Source of the DNA: a virus
Virus record (IMG/VR): IMGVR_UViG_3300034112_001744
Location: 1 to 42,909 of that record
DNA: 42,909 bases
Reading direction: 5' to 3' (one strand)
Under the pieces are notes generated by a model. The model searched no databases, had not been told where the DNA came from, and saw only the letters and a list, made by a program, of their open reading frames with translations. Position numbers and translations under genes: made by a program. Shown piece after piece: positions 13,599 through 22,307 of this stretch (positions are counted from its first letter, which is position 1; each line of letters begins with the position of its first letter).

Positions 13599-14453
13599 AT
13601 GTCCGCCGCAGCCGCCATCCGCTCCCATCTACTCCCTTACGCGGGCTGTACATCCGTGGCGCGATTGCCCACCTTGACGAGTGAACGGATGCTCTCGGAC
13701 CTGAACGCGGTCTTGCAGCAGCTTTACTCGGGAGGCCAGCAGGAGAACAAGACGGCGCTGATTCGCAGCCCTGCTACTGTGACCATCGAGAACGTCACCG
13801 CGCAATCGACGGCTATCACGTTCACGAGCGGATACCAGTCATACATGCTCGGCTGCACCATCCAAATCACGGGAGACTTCCGCGAGAACCGGCTTGTGAA
13901 GTCCAACGGCACCGTGACGCTCGAAAACCCTTACATGGGCAGCACGGGAACGAATGTCACGGCAACGATTCACTTCGACTGCACCACGGTCGGAATCGAG
14001 ATCGCCAAAATCTACGAGCCGATGAGCTTGGATCGCAAATGGGAGATGCGCCTAGTTGACCGTGCCGTCATTGACCAGATTCGTTTTGGAATGGACCGCC
14101 GCCGCATCCAGCGTCCTATCATGGCAGCCGTGGAAGACGCCCTTGATGCCAGCGGAACACCTTCCCGGCGCATCCTGTTTGATTCGCTGCCAGACGAGGC
14201 TTACATCCTGCATTTCCGGGCCGATGTCCGCGCCCTTGTCGTGACCAGCTGGGACGATGCCCGCACGGCCCTCTTGCCTAACGGACTCGATGACAGCGTT
14301 TTGAAGCCTCTTGTTTTGATGGCGTTCAGCAGCCATCCAGATTTCACGGGCGACGTTGCCAAGATTGCCCCCATGGCTCAAATGGCCTCTCAGACGTGGG
14401 CAAACTCACGCGGCCCTGGACTTGCGCGGCGTCAAATCGACATGATGAACTAA
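13599..14453 (+). CDS. Head-tail adaptor-like protein
   Basis: 284 residues. The N-terminal helices (SERMLSDLNAVLQQLYSGG), a central beta region (TVTIENVTAQSTAITFTSGY; NRLVKSNGTVTLENPYMG) and C-terminal helices fit the adaptor proteins that dock on the portal in short-tailed phages. It lies between capsid-block genes and the large hub protein, the usual place. No specific motif proves it. Confidence 0.55.
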   Translation: MSAAAAIRSHLLPYAGCTSVARLPTLTSERMLSDLNAVLQQLYSGGQQENKTALIRSPATVTIENVTAQSTAITFTSGYQSYMLGCTIQITGDFRENRLVKSNGTVTLENPYMGSTGTNVTATIHFDCTTVGIEIAKIYEPMSLDRKWEMRLVDRAVIDQIRFGMDRRRIQRPIMAAVEDALDASGTPSRRILFDSLPDEAYILHFRADVRALVVTSWDDARTALLPNGLDDSVLKPLVLMAFSSHPDFTGDVAKIAPMAQMASQTWANSRGPGLARRQIDMMN

Positions 14454-14462
14454 TTTCACCCT

Positions 14463-17400
14463 ATGTCACGCCAGCAATCCTATCCGATTCGAGCTTTTAA
14501 GCCGGTGTCCCGACTTGAGGAGACGACGGACAAGGGAATTGCGCTGGAGCAGTGCCGAAACATCGTTTTGCGGCCACAGGACGGGTGGAGCGGCCCACCG
14601 ATCTACAACAACCTTTGGGCCATGGGAACTGGCAGCAAAACCTTTACGGTGGATGCGGGAACGAATGTTTTCACGATGGCATCTCATGGGTTAGCAGTGA
14701 ATGACACTCTCCAAGTGGTTACTACTGGAACCCTGCCGGGAGGTTTGGCAGTGTCCACGACATACACCGTTAAAACAACCCCTTCAGCCAGCACGTTCAC
14801 GCTCTTTGCGGCCAATGGCGTTGATACACGGGACATCACGGATACCGGCACTGGCACGCATAGCATCTATACTACGGTGCAAAGCATTTATCGCACCTTG
14901 CCGTTCAGTGGCTATTCTACCGGCGTAGGAGTTGACAGCACTGCCCGCACAGCAAACAAAACCGTCGCCATTCAGATCAAGCGGCAAGGCAAGAACTTCC
15001 TGCTTCTCTACGACCTTACGGCGTCCATCGAAAGCGCCTGCCGTGGATGGTTTTATCTCGGCGACGATGGCACTTACACCAGCGGAGCCTATGCTTTTAC
15101 GACTGGAACGCCTACTTACACCGTCTTGGCCGTGGGGCTAAATGCCGCCGCTCGCTGGTATGGCTACCCGAATCAGGGCGCATGGTTCCTCGGGAATGGC
15201 GTGGATGAAAACGTGATTGTCCAGCTCGGGCGAACCGCTATACCGGGCATCTGGCGTAAAGCAGGCACAAACGAGGCCCCTACTGCGCCGGTTATCTCCC
15301 TCGTGGCTCCCGCTAGTGCGGCCAATACGCAGGCGTCTTTTGTGGTGCCTGGGTACACCTCGTTTTCGCTTACCAGCACGGCAAACACACTTCAAGCCAG
15401 CGGTAGGCTCGTGAATGGCATGGTGGTCTTTCAAGATGCTGTGACGCTGCCGACGCCGTTAGCCGCTGCTACGTCCTATTTTGTCAAAACTGCCCCCTCT
15501 GCCAATACGCTTACCATTGCGGCTACTTCGGGCGGGACTCAGATCGACGTGACGGCGGAGGGGCGTGGAGACTTTGCCATTACGGGCGCGTCAAGGCTGG
15601 TCACGGCTTCCCACGGCTCCGACACGTTTTCTCGTGTTGCGCATGATCTAGTAGCGGGCGACGGCCTCAAATACTCGACTGTCTCCGGCACGCTGCCGAC
15701 CAATCTAGTCGCCGGAACGAAGTATTTTGTCGAAAGCGTTCCAACGGCAGACAGTTTCAAGATTTCGGCCACACGCGGAGGTGCTGTTTTTAACATTGAT
15801 AGCGATGGTTCGGGTGATTTCTTCTATACCAACGTGGCCTATTCCGCCGCTTCGGATGCGGCATCAGACACGATTATTCGCACCGTCCCGCACAATCTAG
15901 CCGTGAATGACGCGGTGGTTTTGAGCGGAACTGTTCCAAGCGGCTCCACGGCTGGCGTTACCTACTACGTCCACAGCGTTCCATCCCCGACAACGTTCAC
16001 GATCAAGACGACCGTGGCGGGCACTTCGGCGCTCAATATCGGCACTCGCTCCGCTGGTAGCTTCGATTACGAGGTCACGGGCGCAATCTTGACGGTCAAC
16101 ATCACGACGGATGTCTTCACCCGCACGGCGCACAATCTGGCCGTGAACGATAAATTCACCGTCGCCACCGTCTTTACGCCGCTGACCGGCATTACGGCGA
16201 ACATCATCTATTTCATCATTGGAGCCACTTACACGGCATCCACGAACCTCACCACTTTCCAGCTTTCACTGGAGCAAACTGGAAGCGCGATCACGATTAC
16301 TGGAAACACGGGCGTGCTCAGTAACCGGCTCTGGACCATCAACGGCACCCAAAGCCTGACTGTCTCAGCTCTTCCGGCGTGGAAAGCAGGCGTGGACGGC
16401 AATAGCTGTTTCAAACTGGCCTACAACCAACTCTCCGGCACGGTTCCGTTTTCGAGCACCCTCGCAGGAACAGGAACGGCGGCAAACCCTTACCTCTACG
16501 TTGTCACGGGCGGCACCACGAACACCTTTGACCAGTTCGTCGCCTATGTGGCGGCTGACCCGCTCGTAACGGGTCTGATTAGCATTTCCGCTAGTGCGAG
16601 CAGTTCGGAAATTTTCACGCTCGTCACGGCGGGTTTCTCCTTTGGCTCTGCAACGCCTTATCCGGGCGCAGGCAGCGGAACGCCGCTTTACGTCACCATC
16701 AGCCAAGGCGTAGGTTCCGGCGCGAGCGAAGGTTACACCAGCCGAACCGTGACCGTTTATGCCCGCTATTGGGACCCTGGCTATCAAGGCCACGGTTACG
16801 AGGGGCCAAGCTCACCCATCTCAAATACGGTCATCATCCCGAACACGGCCAATAACGACATCAGCATTACGGTTGCCGCTAACGCTGCCGCCGAGGGTGG
16901 GCGTTTTACCAAAATCCGGCTCTACATGCAGTTCGGAGAGGATTCCGAAGCCGTATGGAAGCTAATCAGCACGGCAGACATTGACAACTCAGGCACGCCC
17001 GCTGCGGTAGTTGTCGGCACTGCAACCGTCTTTGGCGAGGACGACATGAGCGCGGACCAACAGCGCCCACTTCCGCACAAGTTCCACGCCTTCGCAGCCG
17101 AGCAAATGTTTCGCGGCGGCCTCGTGGATCATCCAGACCGCCTCTATGCGTCCAAAGTCGCCACCGTGGACGAAGTAGCGCCGGAAGGCTGCTCTTTGCT
17201 GGCGGCAGATTACGAGACGATTTCCATTCCCGGCACGCCAGCCGGTTCCCAGCAGGTCACGGCCCTCATCGCTACCGCCGTTGATTTGCAGATTCACACG
17301 CTCGCGGGTTTTGCCATCATCAACCCGGTTGATCCGGCGCAACGTGTCTATCCGGCCTCGACAGCCGGAGCCATCTCACAGAGCGCCGTCACGATCTACG

Positions 17401-18230
17401 AGGGCAAATCCATGTACTATTGGGCGGCAGATTTGCAGCTCCGCACGCTCGATATGGCCCGCCCGGCAGACTTCACCTCCACGGTGGCAACGAGCCAATT
17501 CGCGGCCCTTGGAGCTTTGGAATTGCTCCGCGAGTATATCGACACCGATGCTATTTTGCGCCAGCCAGACCGCACATGGGTCTTTCCAGACGCCGCCAGT
17601 CAACATATCTGGATGTTCGCCCCCGGCCTTGATGGTTCGCTAATCGGGTTTGCCTTTGACCTTATGGGGCGCGGAATGGTGGGTCCGTTCTCCTATCCCA
17701 AGATTTACGCCAGCGCCCAAATGGAGCCTGGAAGGCCGGAAATCGTGTTCGCCGACGAGGCGGGCCGCTTATTCGTTTGGGATAGTAGCGCCCAAATGGA
17801 CAGTGCTGGCAATTCCTTCGGCTCACAATCGGCGTTCACGGCTTACAGCACTTCAACGCCAATGCCGGACCAGTATGCGGGCTATGGGTATGTGGATTAT
17901 TCCGGCTCGCGATACTACCGAGCCTATGAGGCTGTGATCGAGACAGGTATGCTCGACATGGGGCAGCCCGGCATGAAAAAAGCGTTTCAGGCAGCCCTTT
18001 GGAGGACTATTCAAGACAGCCGCGCTCTCGTGGAAGTCACATTCATAGACATGGCTGGAAACGAAGAAGTGTTTGTGTACGGCGACGTTAATGATAACTG
18101 CAATTGTCGCGCAAGCCTCATGTTGAGCGATTCGGCATGCCGCGTGAAGCTCAAGATTATCGGTGCGGAAAGTAAGAAGTGGGCCATGAGGGATTTGGTA
18201 TTGCTATTTAGCATGCAAGGGCAAATTTGA
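14463..18230 (+). CDS. Large tail hub/stabilisation protein with tandem beta repeats
   Basis: 1255 residues. Residues about 60 to 620 hold tandem beta repeats of about 75 residues with a common pattern HxLxVxD...LPxxLxxxTxYxVxxxPxxxTFxL; clear copies include HGLAVNDTLQVV, HDLVAGDGLKYS, HNLAVNDAVVLS and HNLAVNDKFTVA. Residues about 880 to 1200 look like a beta propeller (FHAFAAEQMFRGGLVDHPDR; GRGMVGPFSYPKIYASAQM), recalling the P22 gp10 stabilisation protein. It probably seals the packaged head and forms the tail base; the repeats may project outward. The gp10 comparison is by pattern only. Confidence 0.6.
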   Translation: MSRQQSYPIRAFKPVSRLEETTDKGIALEQCRNIVLRPQDGWSGPPIYNNLWAMGTGSKTFTVDAGTNVFTMASHGLAVNDTLQVVTTGTLPGGLAVSTTYTVKTTPSASTFTLFAANGVDTRDITDTGTGTHSIYTTVQSIYRTLPFSGYSTGVGVDSTARTANKTVAIQIKRQGKNFLLLYDLTASIESACRGWFYLGDDGTYTSGAYAFTTGTPTYTVLAVGLNAAARWYGYPNQGAWFLGNGVDENVIVQLGRTAIPGIWRKAGTNEAPTAPVISLVAPASAANTQASFVVPGYTSFSLTSTANTLQASGRLVNGMVVFQDAVTLPTPLAAATSYFVKTAPSANTLTIAATSGGTQIDVTAEGRGDFAITGASRLVTASHGSDTFSRVAHDLVAGDGLKYSTVSGTLPTNLVAGTKYFVESVPTADSFKISATRGGAVFNIDSDGSGDFFYTNVAYSAASDAASDTIIRTVPHNLAVNDAVVLSGTVPSGSTAGVTYYVHSVPSPTTFTIKTTVAGTSALNIGTRSAGSFDYEVTGAILTVNITTDVFTRTAHNLAVNDKFTVATVFTPLTGITANIIYFIIGATYTASTNLTTFQLSLEQTGSAITITGNTGVLSNRLWTINGTQSLTVSALPAWKAGVDGNSCFKLAYNQLSGTVPFSSTLAGTGTAANPYLYVVTGGTTNTFDQFVAYVAADPLVTGLISISASASSSEIFTLVTAGFSFGSATPYPGAGSGTPLYVTISQGVGSGASEGYTSRTVTVYARYWDPGYQGHGYEGPSSPISNTVIIPNTANNDISITVAANAAAEGGRFTKIRLYMQFGEDSEAVWKLISTADIDNSGTPAAVVVGTATVFGEDDMSADQQRPLPHKFHAFAAEQMFRGGLVDHPDRLYASKVATVDEVAPEGCSLLAADYETISIPGTPAGSQQVTALIATAVDLQIHTLAGFAIINPVDPAQRVYPASTAGAISQSAVTIYEGKSMYYWAADLQLRTLDMARPADFTSTVATSQFAALGALELLREYIDTDAILRQPDRTWVFPDAASQHIWMFAPGLDGSLIGFAFDLMGRGMVGPFSYPKIYASAQMEPGRPEIVFADEAGRLFVWDSSAQMDSAGNSFGSQSAFTAYSTSTPMPDQYAGYGYVDYSGSRYYRAYEAVIETGMLDMGQPGMKKAFQAALWRTIQDSRALVEVTFIDMAGNEEVFVYGDVNDNCNCRASLMLSDSACRVKLKIIGAESKKWAMRDLVLLFSMQGQI

Positions 18231-18236
18231 GGCACT

Positions 18237-18800
18237 ATGAACCAGAAAAAAATCAAAATCATGCAGCGCCGTATCGGCGTCCTTGATGACGGCTTTTGGG
18301 GCCCAAAAAGCATTGCAGCTTGCCAAGCTCATTTGCGAAAGCTCATGCCGTCACCGAATCCTTGGCCCGCCAGCGATCAAAACAGCCTGAGTAAATTCTA
18401 TGGACGGGCAGGCGACGAGTCCAAACTGGTGCCTATTGACGTATCTGACCTGGGGCTGAAATACGACGGCAAGCCGGTAAAGCTCATTCGCTGTCACGGA
18501 AAAGTCGGAGCTAGTTTGCGCCGAGTCTTGGAAGCTATTGCTAAAAGCCCTAACAAATACGTTCTCACCCGTTACGCGGGCTGCTACAACAACCGCGTCA
18601 TGCGTGGAGGCAGTTTGCCGAGCCTTCATGCTCGTGGAGCCGCCGTGGACATTGATCCCGACGACAACGCCAATCATCAACACTGGCCTAGTTCAGCTAC
18701 GATGCCGCTAGAAGTGATGGAGGAGTTCGCAAAAGAAGGATGGCTGCCAGCGGGAGCTTTTTGGTCAAGAGACGCCATGCACTTTCAAGCCACAAGCTAA
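18237..18800 (+). CDS. Endolysin, M15-type zinc peptidase with N-terminal wall-binding-like segment
   Basis: 187 residues. Residues 8 to 35 (MQRRIGVLDDGFWGPKSIAA) resemble a peptidoglycan-binding repeat. The catalytic part has SLHARGAAVDID (zinc ligands H131 and D138) and DAMHF (H182), the M15_4 pattern, which cleaves peptide bonds in the cell wall. It has no signal peptide, so it would need a holin to reach the wall. It follows the hub gene by 6 bp and faces a leftward gene only 2 bp away, with no visible terminator. A second wall hydrolase lies at 4320-4798. Confidence 0.85.
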   Translation: MNQKKIKIMQRRIGVLDDGFWGPKSIAACQAHLRKLMPSPNPWPASDQNSLSKFYGRAGDESKLVPIDVSDLGLKYDGKPVKLIRCHGKVGASLRRVLEAIAKSPNKYVLTRYAGCYNNRVMRGGSLPSLHARGAAVDIDPDDNANHQHWPSSATMPLEVMEEFAKEGWLPAGAFWSRDAMHFQATS

Positions 18801-18802
18801 CG

Positions 18803-19435
18803 TCAATAAGCCCATTTGGCGTCTCCTAGAATCTCGTCCGAGTCAGACCACCACTCATCCCATTGGGCATTTGTGGCGACGCTCCAATCGGGAATAGCGG
18901 CGGCGGCATCTTTGCCGGTAAGCGAAACGGGAAGCCACTTGAGGCGGTTGTTTGGGTAAATGGCAATCTGGCCGTTCGAGAGCTTGATGACGTTGCCCTC
19001 CTTGTGTTCTTCCAGCAGTTCAGAATCTCCCACGTCAAGGGTGCCACCAGCTTGTCCCTCGGGTAGATAGTCAATAGTGAACCAGTAATGGCCGCCGATA
19101 GGTGGATTGCCTTTGCCAAGGTTTACCAGAACCGGCACGTCGGAGAGTTGGTCCTTGCGCCAGACTTCAACGGAGCCAGACAAGCATTCCCACATCTGGA
19201 CCTTGTGTAGCGGAAGGGCTTTATGATCGTCGTCCGGCTCAAACCAATAGACGCACTGCGGCGGGATTTTGTCATAGCATGCGGCGTATTTCTCAACCCA
19301 TGCCTGAAAGCAAAAGGGGCGGTTTCGCATGGCTCGCACGGAGACGAGCCAAGCGGGTTCAAATTCATCCACGGGGCCTCCGAAGGCATCGCGGCGGATA
19401 AATACTTTCGTTTTGGGCAGGTTGACGTTTCTCAT
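18803..19435 (-). CDS. Phage protein, unknown
   Basis: 210 residues, last gene of the second leftward operon. It begins MRNVNLPKTKVFIRRDAFGG and is Trp-rich throughout, with a beta core (GHYWFTIDYLPEGQAGGTLD) and an acidic C-terminus (WDEWWSDSDEILGDAKW). No family recognised. Confidence 0.65.
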   Translation of the reverse strand: MRNVNLPKTKVFIRRDAFGGPVDEFEPAWLVSVRAMRNRPFCFQAWVEKYAACYDKIPPQCVYWFEPDDDHKALPLHKVQMWECLSGSVEVWRKDQLSDVPVLVNLGKGNPPIGGHYWFTIDYLPEGQAGGTLDVGDSELLEEHKEGNVIKLSNGQIAIYPNNRLKWLPVSLTGKDAAAAIPDWSVATNAQWDEWWSDSDEILGDAKWAY

Positions 19436-19438
19436 AAA

Positions 19439-19783
19439 TCACTGGTTTTGACCGAGAGCTTTCGCAACGGCGGCACGGATTATTGTATCCAGCGTCGGAC
19501 CTTCATCCGTAGGGTTAAGCACTCTGAGGCAAGCCGCTAGCAGGTCGGGAGCAGCGGCAATTAATAGCTTGTCTGCATCCGATGGCTCTACGCCTTCCGT
19601 TGGATAGTAGGTTTCATCGTTGCCGAAATTGCAAATTTCCTGCTTCCTTTCCCACGATTTAAGAGACGTGTCATACAACGGGCCAACGAGGTAAGATAAA
19701 TCACAGTTGCTAAATCCATTGCCAGCCTCCGCGCCTGAAAGCCAGCGCCAAGGTCCGGGTGTGTGGTTTTGTGTGGTGTCCAT
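19439..19783 (-). CDS. HTPGPW-type phage accessory protein
   Basis: 114 residues from ATG 19783. The HTPGPWRWL start and the DADKLLIAAAPDLLAACLRV segment define a family very common in phage accessory regions, function unknown. The extension up to 19855 is rejected because it reads into the neighbouring gene. Confidence 0.75.
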   Translation of the reverse strand: MDTTQNHTPGPWRWLSGAEAGNGFSNCDLSYLVGPLYDTSLKSWERKQEICNFGNDETYYPTEGVEPSDADKLLIAAAPDLLAACLRVLNPTDEGPTLDTIIRAAVAKALGQNQ

Positions 19784-19787
19784 AAAA

Positions 19788-20156
19788 TTACTTTGCCGCC
19801 GCAATCCTCGCCAAAGCCTGCGCTTGAAGCTCCATTGCCTGAATCTGCCGCTCACGCAGCCAGAGCCGGTAAGCTAGATCGGCCTCCCGCTGTTCGCGTT
19901 CCTCCCTGGCTGCAAGTCGGCGACTGAGTTCAGCCTGCGCGGCAGCAATGGCGATTTGGCGCTGACGTGCGGCATCTGCGACGGCCTGCCGCTGTGCTGC
20001 GGCGGTGCGTTGGTTCCATGCCGCGACGGCGTTTTCGTAGTTGGCCCATTCGTGAGGGCCAGCGTCCTTGCCGGGGCGCTTTGGAGATGCCAACGGATCG
20101 TAGGCATGCGCGAGGGTGGAAAACGCAAGGAAGGCGAGGAGTGGGAGGCGCTTCAT
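19788..20156 (-). CDS. Exported helical protein
   Basis: 122 residues from ATG 20156. MKRLPLLAFLAFSTLAHA is a clean Sec signal peptide with cleavage after AHA. The mature part is one long Ala/Gln/Arg/Glu-rich coiled coil (RQIAIAAAQAELSRRLAARE). A periplasmic coiled-coil protein recalls an i-spanin-like or envelope-modifying product, but there is no membrane anchor. In a leftward accessory operon, not next to the lysis genes. Confidence 0.65.
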   Translation of the reverse strand: MKRLPLLAFLAFSTLAHAYDPLASPKRPGKDAGPHEWANYENAVAAWNQRTAAAQRQAVADAARQRQIAIAAAQAELSRRLAAREEREQREADLAYRLWLRERQIQAMELQAQALARIAAAK

Positions 20157-20186
20157 AGTGGTAAGGTACATGGTTTTCGGCGTGAT

Positions 20187-20336
20187 TCAAGAGCGGCAAA
20201 CGTGACAATCGCCCAACAGTCCCGTTCCTGCATTGCGCAGAATCCGGCCCGTGCCGAGACAGCGGCGGCAGGTCTTACTTGGCGAAACGCTCCCGCCAGC
20301 GGATGAGGAAGGCGGAAACGGGTCCACCGTCGCCAT
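20187..20336 (-). CDS. 49-residue zinc-ribbon protein (start uncertain)
   Basis: The C-terminus has CRRCLGTGRI and GDCHVC, a DnaJ-type CxxCxGxG zinc ribbon. The frame is open from 20468, but that reading would overlap almost all of the 20275-20478 gene, so the shorter start at ATG 20336 is preferred. It overlaps the upstream gene by 62 bp in another frame. Confidence 0.5.
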   Translation of the reverse strand: MATVDPFPPSSSAGGSVSPSKTCRRCLGTGRILRNAGTGLLGDCHVCRS

Positions 20337-20478
20337 CAGCAAGTCGGCAACGACACTTATCACCTTCGGCGCACTCGACAAAATCGCATCCAGGATCGTG
20401 ATGTAGCTGTGGCTGTTTTCCGTTTCGACAAGTTGCGGAGGCATTGAAAAGGTTTCGGATTTGCTCATAGGAAGTCAT
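20275..20478 (-). CDS. Cys-containing small protein
   Basis: 67 residues from ATG 20478, which overlaps the stop of the DUF3850 gene (ATGA). It contains CDFVECAEGDKCRCRLADG, a possible metal site, and ends FLIRWRERFAK. The exact overlap supports it against the competing frame. Confidence 0.5.
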   Translation of the reverse strand: MTSYEQIRNLFNASATCRNGKQPQLHHDPGCDFVECAEGDKCRCRLADGDGGPVSAFLIRWRERFAK

Positions 20479-20792
20479 GCCGCGCACATTGGAAGTTTGG
20501 AGAAGTCTTCGCCAAGCTGGCTGCATTCCGCGTCCTGCGGCAGGAGTCGGATACCGAGGACGACATTACCTCGGATTTGCTGCCATTCGGAAGCGTAGGT
20601 AATAACGGCCCGGCATTCGCGGCCTGTCGCCTTGTCCTCTTTCGGGCACCATTCGCGAATAATAAGCGTGTCGCCGATTTGAAAATCGAGCTTATTCTCA
20701 CCAATCACGAAAGGCTTAGAGCCATCCTGAACAGGGCCAAAAAATGCGGGCCAAGTGCGGATCGTGTGCGTTTTGGGTTTGCGGCGGCTCAT
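20475..20792 (-). CDS. DUF3850 (ASCH/PUA-like) protein
   Basis: 105 residues. The order THTIRTWPAFFGPVQDGSKP, then LDFQIGDTLIIREW, then TGRECRAVITYASEW, matches DUF3850, a PUA-like domain proposed to recognise RNA or modified bases. Second PUA-like protein in the window after the ASCH gene at 5591. It sits in an operon with 4-bp overlaps on both sides. Confidence 0.8.
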   Translation of the reverse strand: MSRRKPKTHTIRTWPAFFGPVQDGSKPFVIGENKLDFQIGDTLIIREWCPKEDKATGRECRAVITYASEWQQIRGNVVLGIRLLPQDAECSQLGEDFSKLPMCAA

Positions 20793-20887
20793 AGTTTGCG
20801 GGTTTTAAATGTCCAGGCATCTTTTATTCTGCGCCCCTTGTAAGTGATGCCAGAGGCGAACCAGAAATACACGAGGGCGGATTTCAG
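20789..20887 (-). CDS. Possible 32-residue basic mini-gene
   Basis: From CTG 20887 (or GTG 20872) to TGA 20789, which overlaps the DUF3850 ATG (ATGA). The peptide ends YKGRRIKDAWTFKTRKL. There is no ATG and no ribosome site, so support comes only from the overlap and the lack of another gene in 20793-20922. Confidence 0.3.
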   Translation of the reverse strand: MKSALVYFWFASGITYKGRRIKDAWTFKTRKL

Positions 20888-20922
20888 GGGTGGTTATGGC
20901 GTCATGGATTTGGGTTCAGTGG

Positions 20923-21333
20923 TCAGTCAAGACGCAAGGACAGCAGTTCGAGGGGGAAGGCGGCGAGGATGTCTTCGAGAATCCGTTCCGCGTCTGGTCG
21001 TAGATACATTTTGCGCAAGTCGGCATCCCAAGACTCGCACTCAAGAGCCGCATTAATCGCCGCCCGTGTCGCCTTCCACCCTGCTTCCGCGTTGCCTGCG
21101 CATGAGGCGATGAAATCACCGTTTTGTTCGTCGGCTCGCTGACATGAAGGCGGATATTCGTTTGGTGGCGTGTGGTGAGGTCCCACGTCAGCGCATACTC
21201 TGCCAGATGGCTGCTTAATAACGTAGCTTTTGCGAATCCACCGCCCTGGCGTCCGCTTCTCGGCTTGCGAGAGCAGCTTTTCAAGGTGCGCGTCGATCTT
21301 GCGCAAGTGTTCGAGTTGGGCGTGGGTCATCAT
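20923..21333 (-). CDS. Phage accessory protein, TPGRW type
   Basis: 136 residues. It has an N-terminal coiled coil (LEHLRKIDAHLEKLLSQAEK), TPGRWI, and FIASCAGNAEAGWKATRAAI near residue 75. It appears related in layout to the HTPGPW protein at 19439-19783. AACGACC is 2 bases before the ATG. Overlaps the upstream gene by 4 bp. Confidence 0.65.
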   Translation of the reverse strand: MMTHAQLEHLRKIDAHLEKLLSQAEKRTPGRWIRKSYVIKQPSGRVCADVGPHHTPPNEYPPSCQRADEQNGDFIASCAGNAEAGWKATRAAINAALECESWDADLRKMYLRPDAERILEDILAAFPLELLSLRLD

Positions 21334-21722
21334 AGGGTCGTTTGGTTGAGTTCTTTTTGAATTTGTCGAATCCGCTGTGGTGTGCAGCCAAGAGCCTTCG
21401 CGTTCTCCTTCACCGACTTCTTAGGGTCGATCAAACTGGCATCCACGCGGCGAGCAGGCCGCTTGTGAGGCTTCCTGCCGACTGTGCCGCGTTGCAGTTC
21501 AAGCTCTGCCCGCTTGGCGCGAACGGCATGAACACCAACGCCCAGGTCATCAGCTAGCGGTTGGTTGAGAAGTGTCCAGTCTGCCAAGTCCCATTTCACG
21601 CGATGGCACTCGATGAGGCCACCAACGCACGAGCAGCGGAAAACCATCGTTTCGGCCCCGCTTTCACGGCGGCGAACGCGGCGGCAATTTGGACAACTGT
21701 AATCTGTTTTGGTCGTTTCCAT
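21330..21722 (-). CDS. Zinc-ribbon and HTH protein, candidate regulator
   Basis: 130 residues. The N-terminus has CPNCRRVRRR and FRCSCVGG, likely one zinc site. The middle is basic (GRKPHKRPARRVD). The C-terminus VKENAKALGCTPQRIRQIQK is a helix-turn-helix. It is the first gene of the second leftward operon, divergent from 21826, so it could control both directions. It is one of few candidate transcription regulators seen. Confidence 0.6.
   Translation of the reverse strand: METTKTDYSCPNCRRVRRRESGAETMVFRCSCVGGLIECHRVKWDLADWTLLNQPLADDLGVGVHAVRAKRAELELQRGTVGRKPHKRPARRVDASLIDPKKSVKENAKALGCTPQRIRQIQKELNQTTL
21336..21342 (-). promoter_or_regulatory. AACGACC start-proximal motif
   Basis: Two bases before the ATG at 21333. 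Confidence 0.35.
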
Positions 21723-21825
21723 GCGTCATATTATCAACTCTCCAATTTCCGGCAAGGAAAAATAATCTTCATTTTGTTGAGGAAATCATTTGCGCGATTC
21801 GCCGGGATGCTTCAAGGTTCCGGCC

Positions 21826-22293
21826 ATGAGAGCAAACGACGACCTTCCTCCCGCGCCATGTGAATGTGGCCGCGACCTGACAGACCACGACCGCAATGAG
21901 CAGGACGGCCTCTGTGCCAAGTGCCGCGAGCTGCACCTTGAGGTTGATTTGGAAATCGCATGGTTTGTCTGGCTCGACTCGCTCAAGAATCCCTTTGACC
22001 GCTCACGCATGGAAGCCGTCTCTGATTCCCTCGCGGGCTGGAAGCAAGTTGACGGCGACATTCAGCACGAGCGCACTGCGAAAGGCGTTTCCATCGCCAG
22101 CGCCAACAACCTCCGATTCCTCGCCCCAGGCTACAAGGGCCACCTCATTTTCAGCGAGCAAAACGGCCTCCCCGTCGTGATTGTCCACGGCGGCAAAGAC
22201 CACAAATTCCCCGATTGGAGCGCGGTCTTCACGGCATGCACGCCGCTTGAAACCATTTTGGCGGCAACGAATGCCGTCATTTACCACAACTAA
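21826..22293 (+). CDS. Zinc-ribbon phage protein, unknown
   Basis: 155 residues from ATG 21826. The N-terminus CECGRDLTDHDRNEQDGLCA continues to KC, a four-Cys zinc ribbon, followed by a Trp-rich helical part and a beta C-terminus (GHLIFSEQNGLPVVIVHGG). It opens the rightward early region across from the HTH gene. Confidence 0.6.
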   Translation: MRANDDLPPAPCECGRDLTDHDRNEQDGLCAKCRELHLEVDLEIAWFVWLDSLKNPFDRSRMEAVSDSLAGWKQVDGDIQHERTAKGVSIASANNLRFLAPGYKGHLIFSEQNGLPVVIVHGGKDHKFPDWSAVFTACTPLETILAATNAVIYHN

Positions 22294-22299
22294 ACGACC
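22293..22299 (+). promoter_or_regulatory. AACGACC start-proximal motif
   Basis: Eight bases before the ATG at 22308, directly after the preceding stop codon. Confidence 0.35.
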
Positions 22300-22307
22300 A
22301 CCACGCC

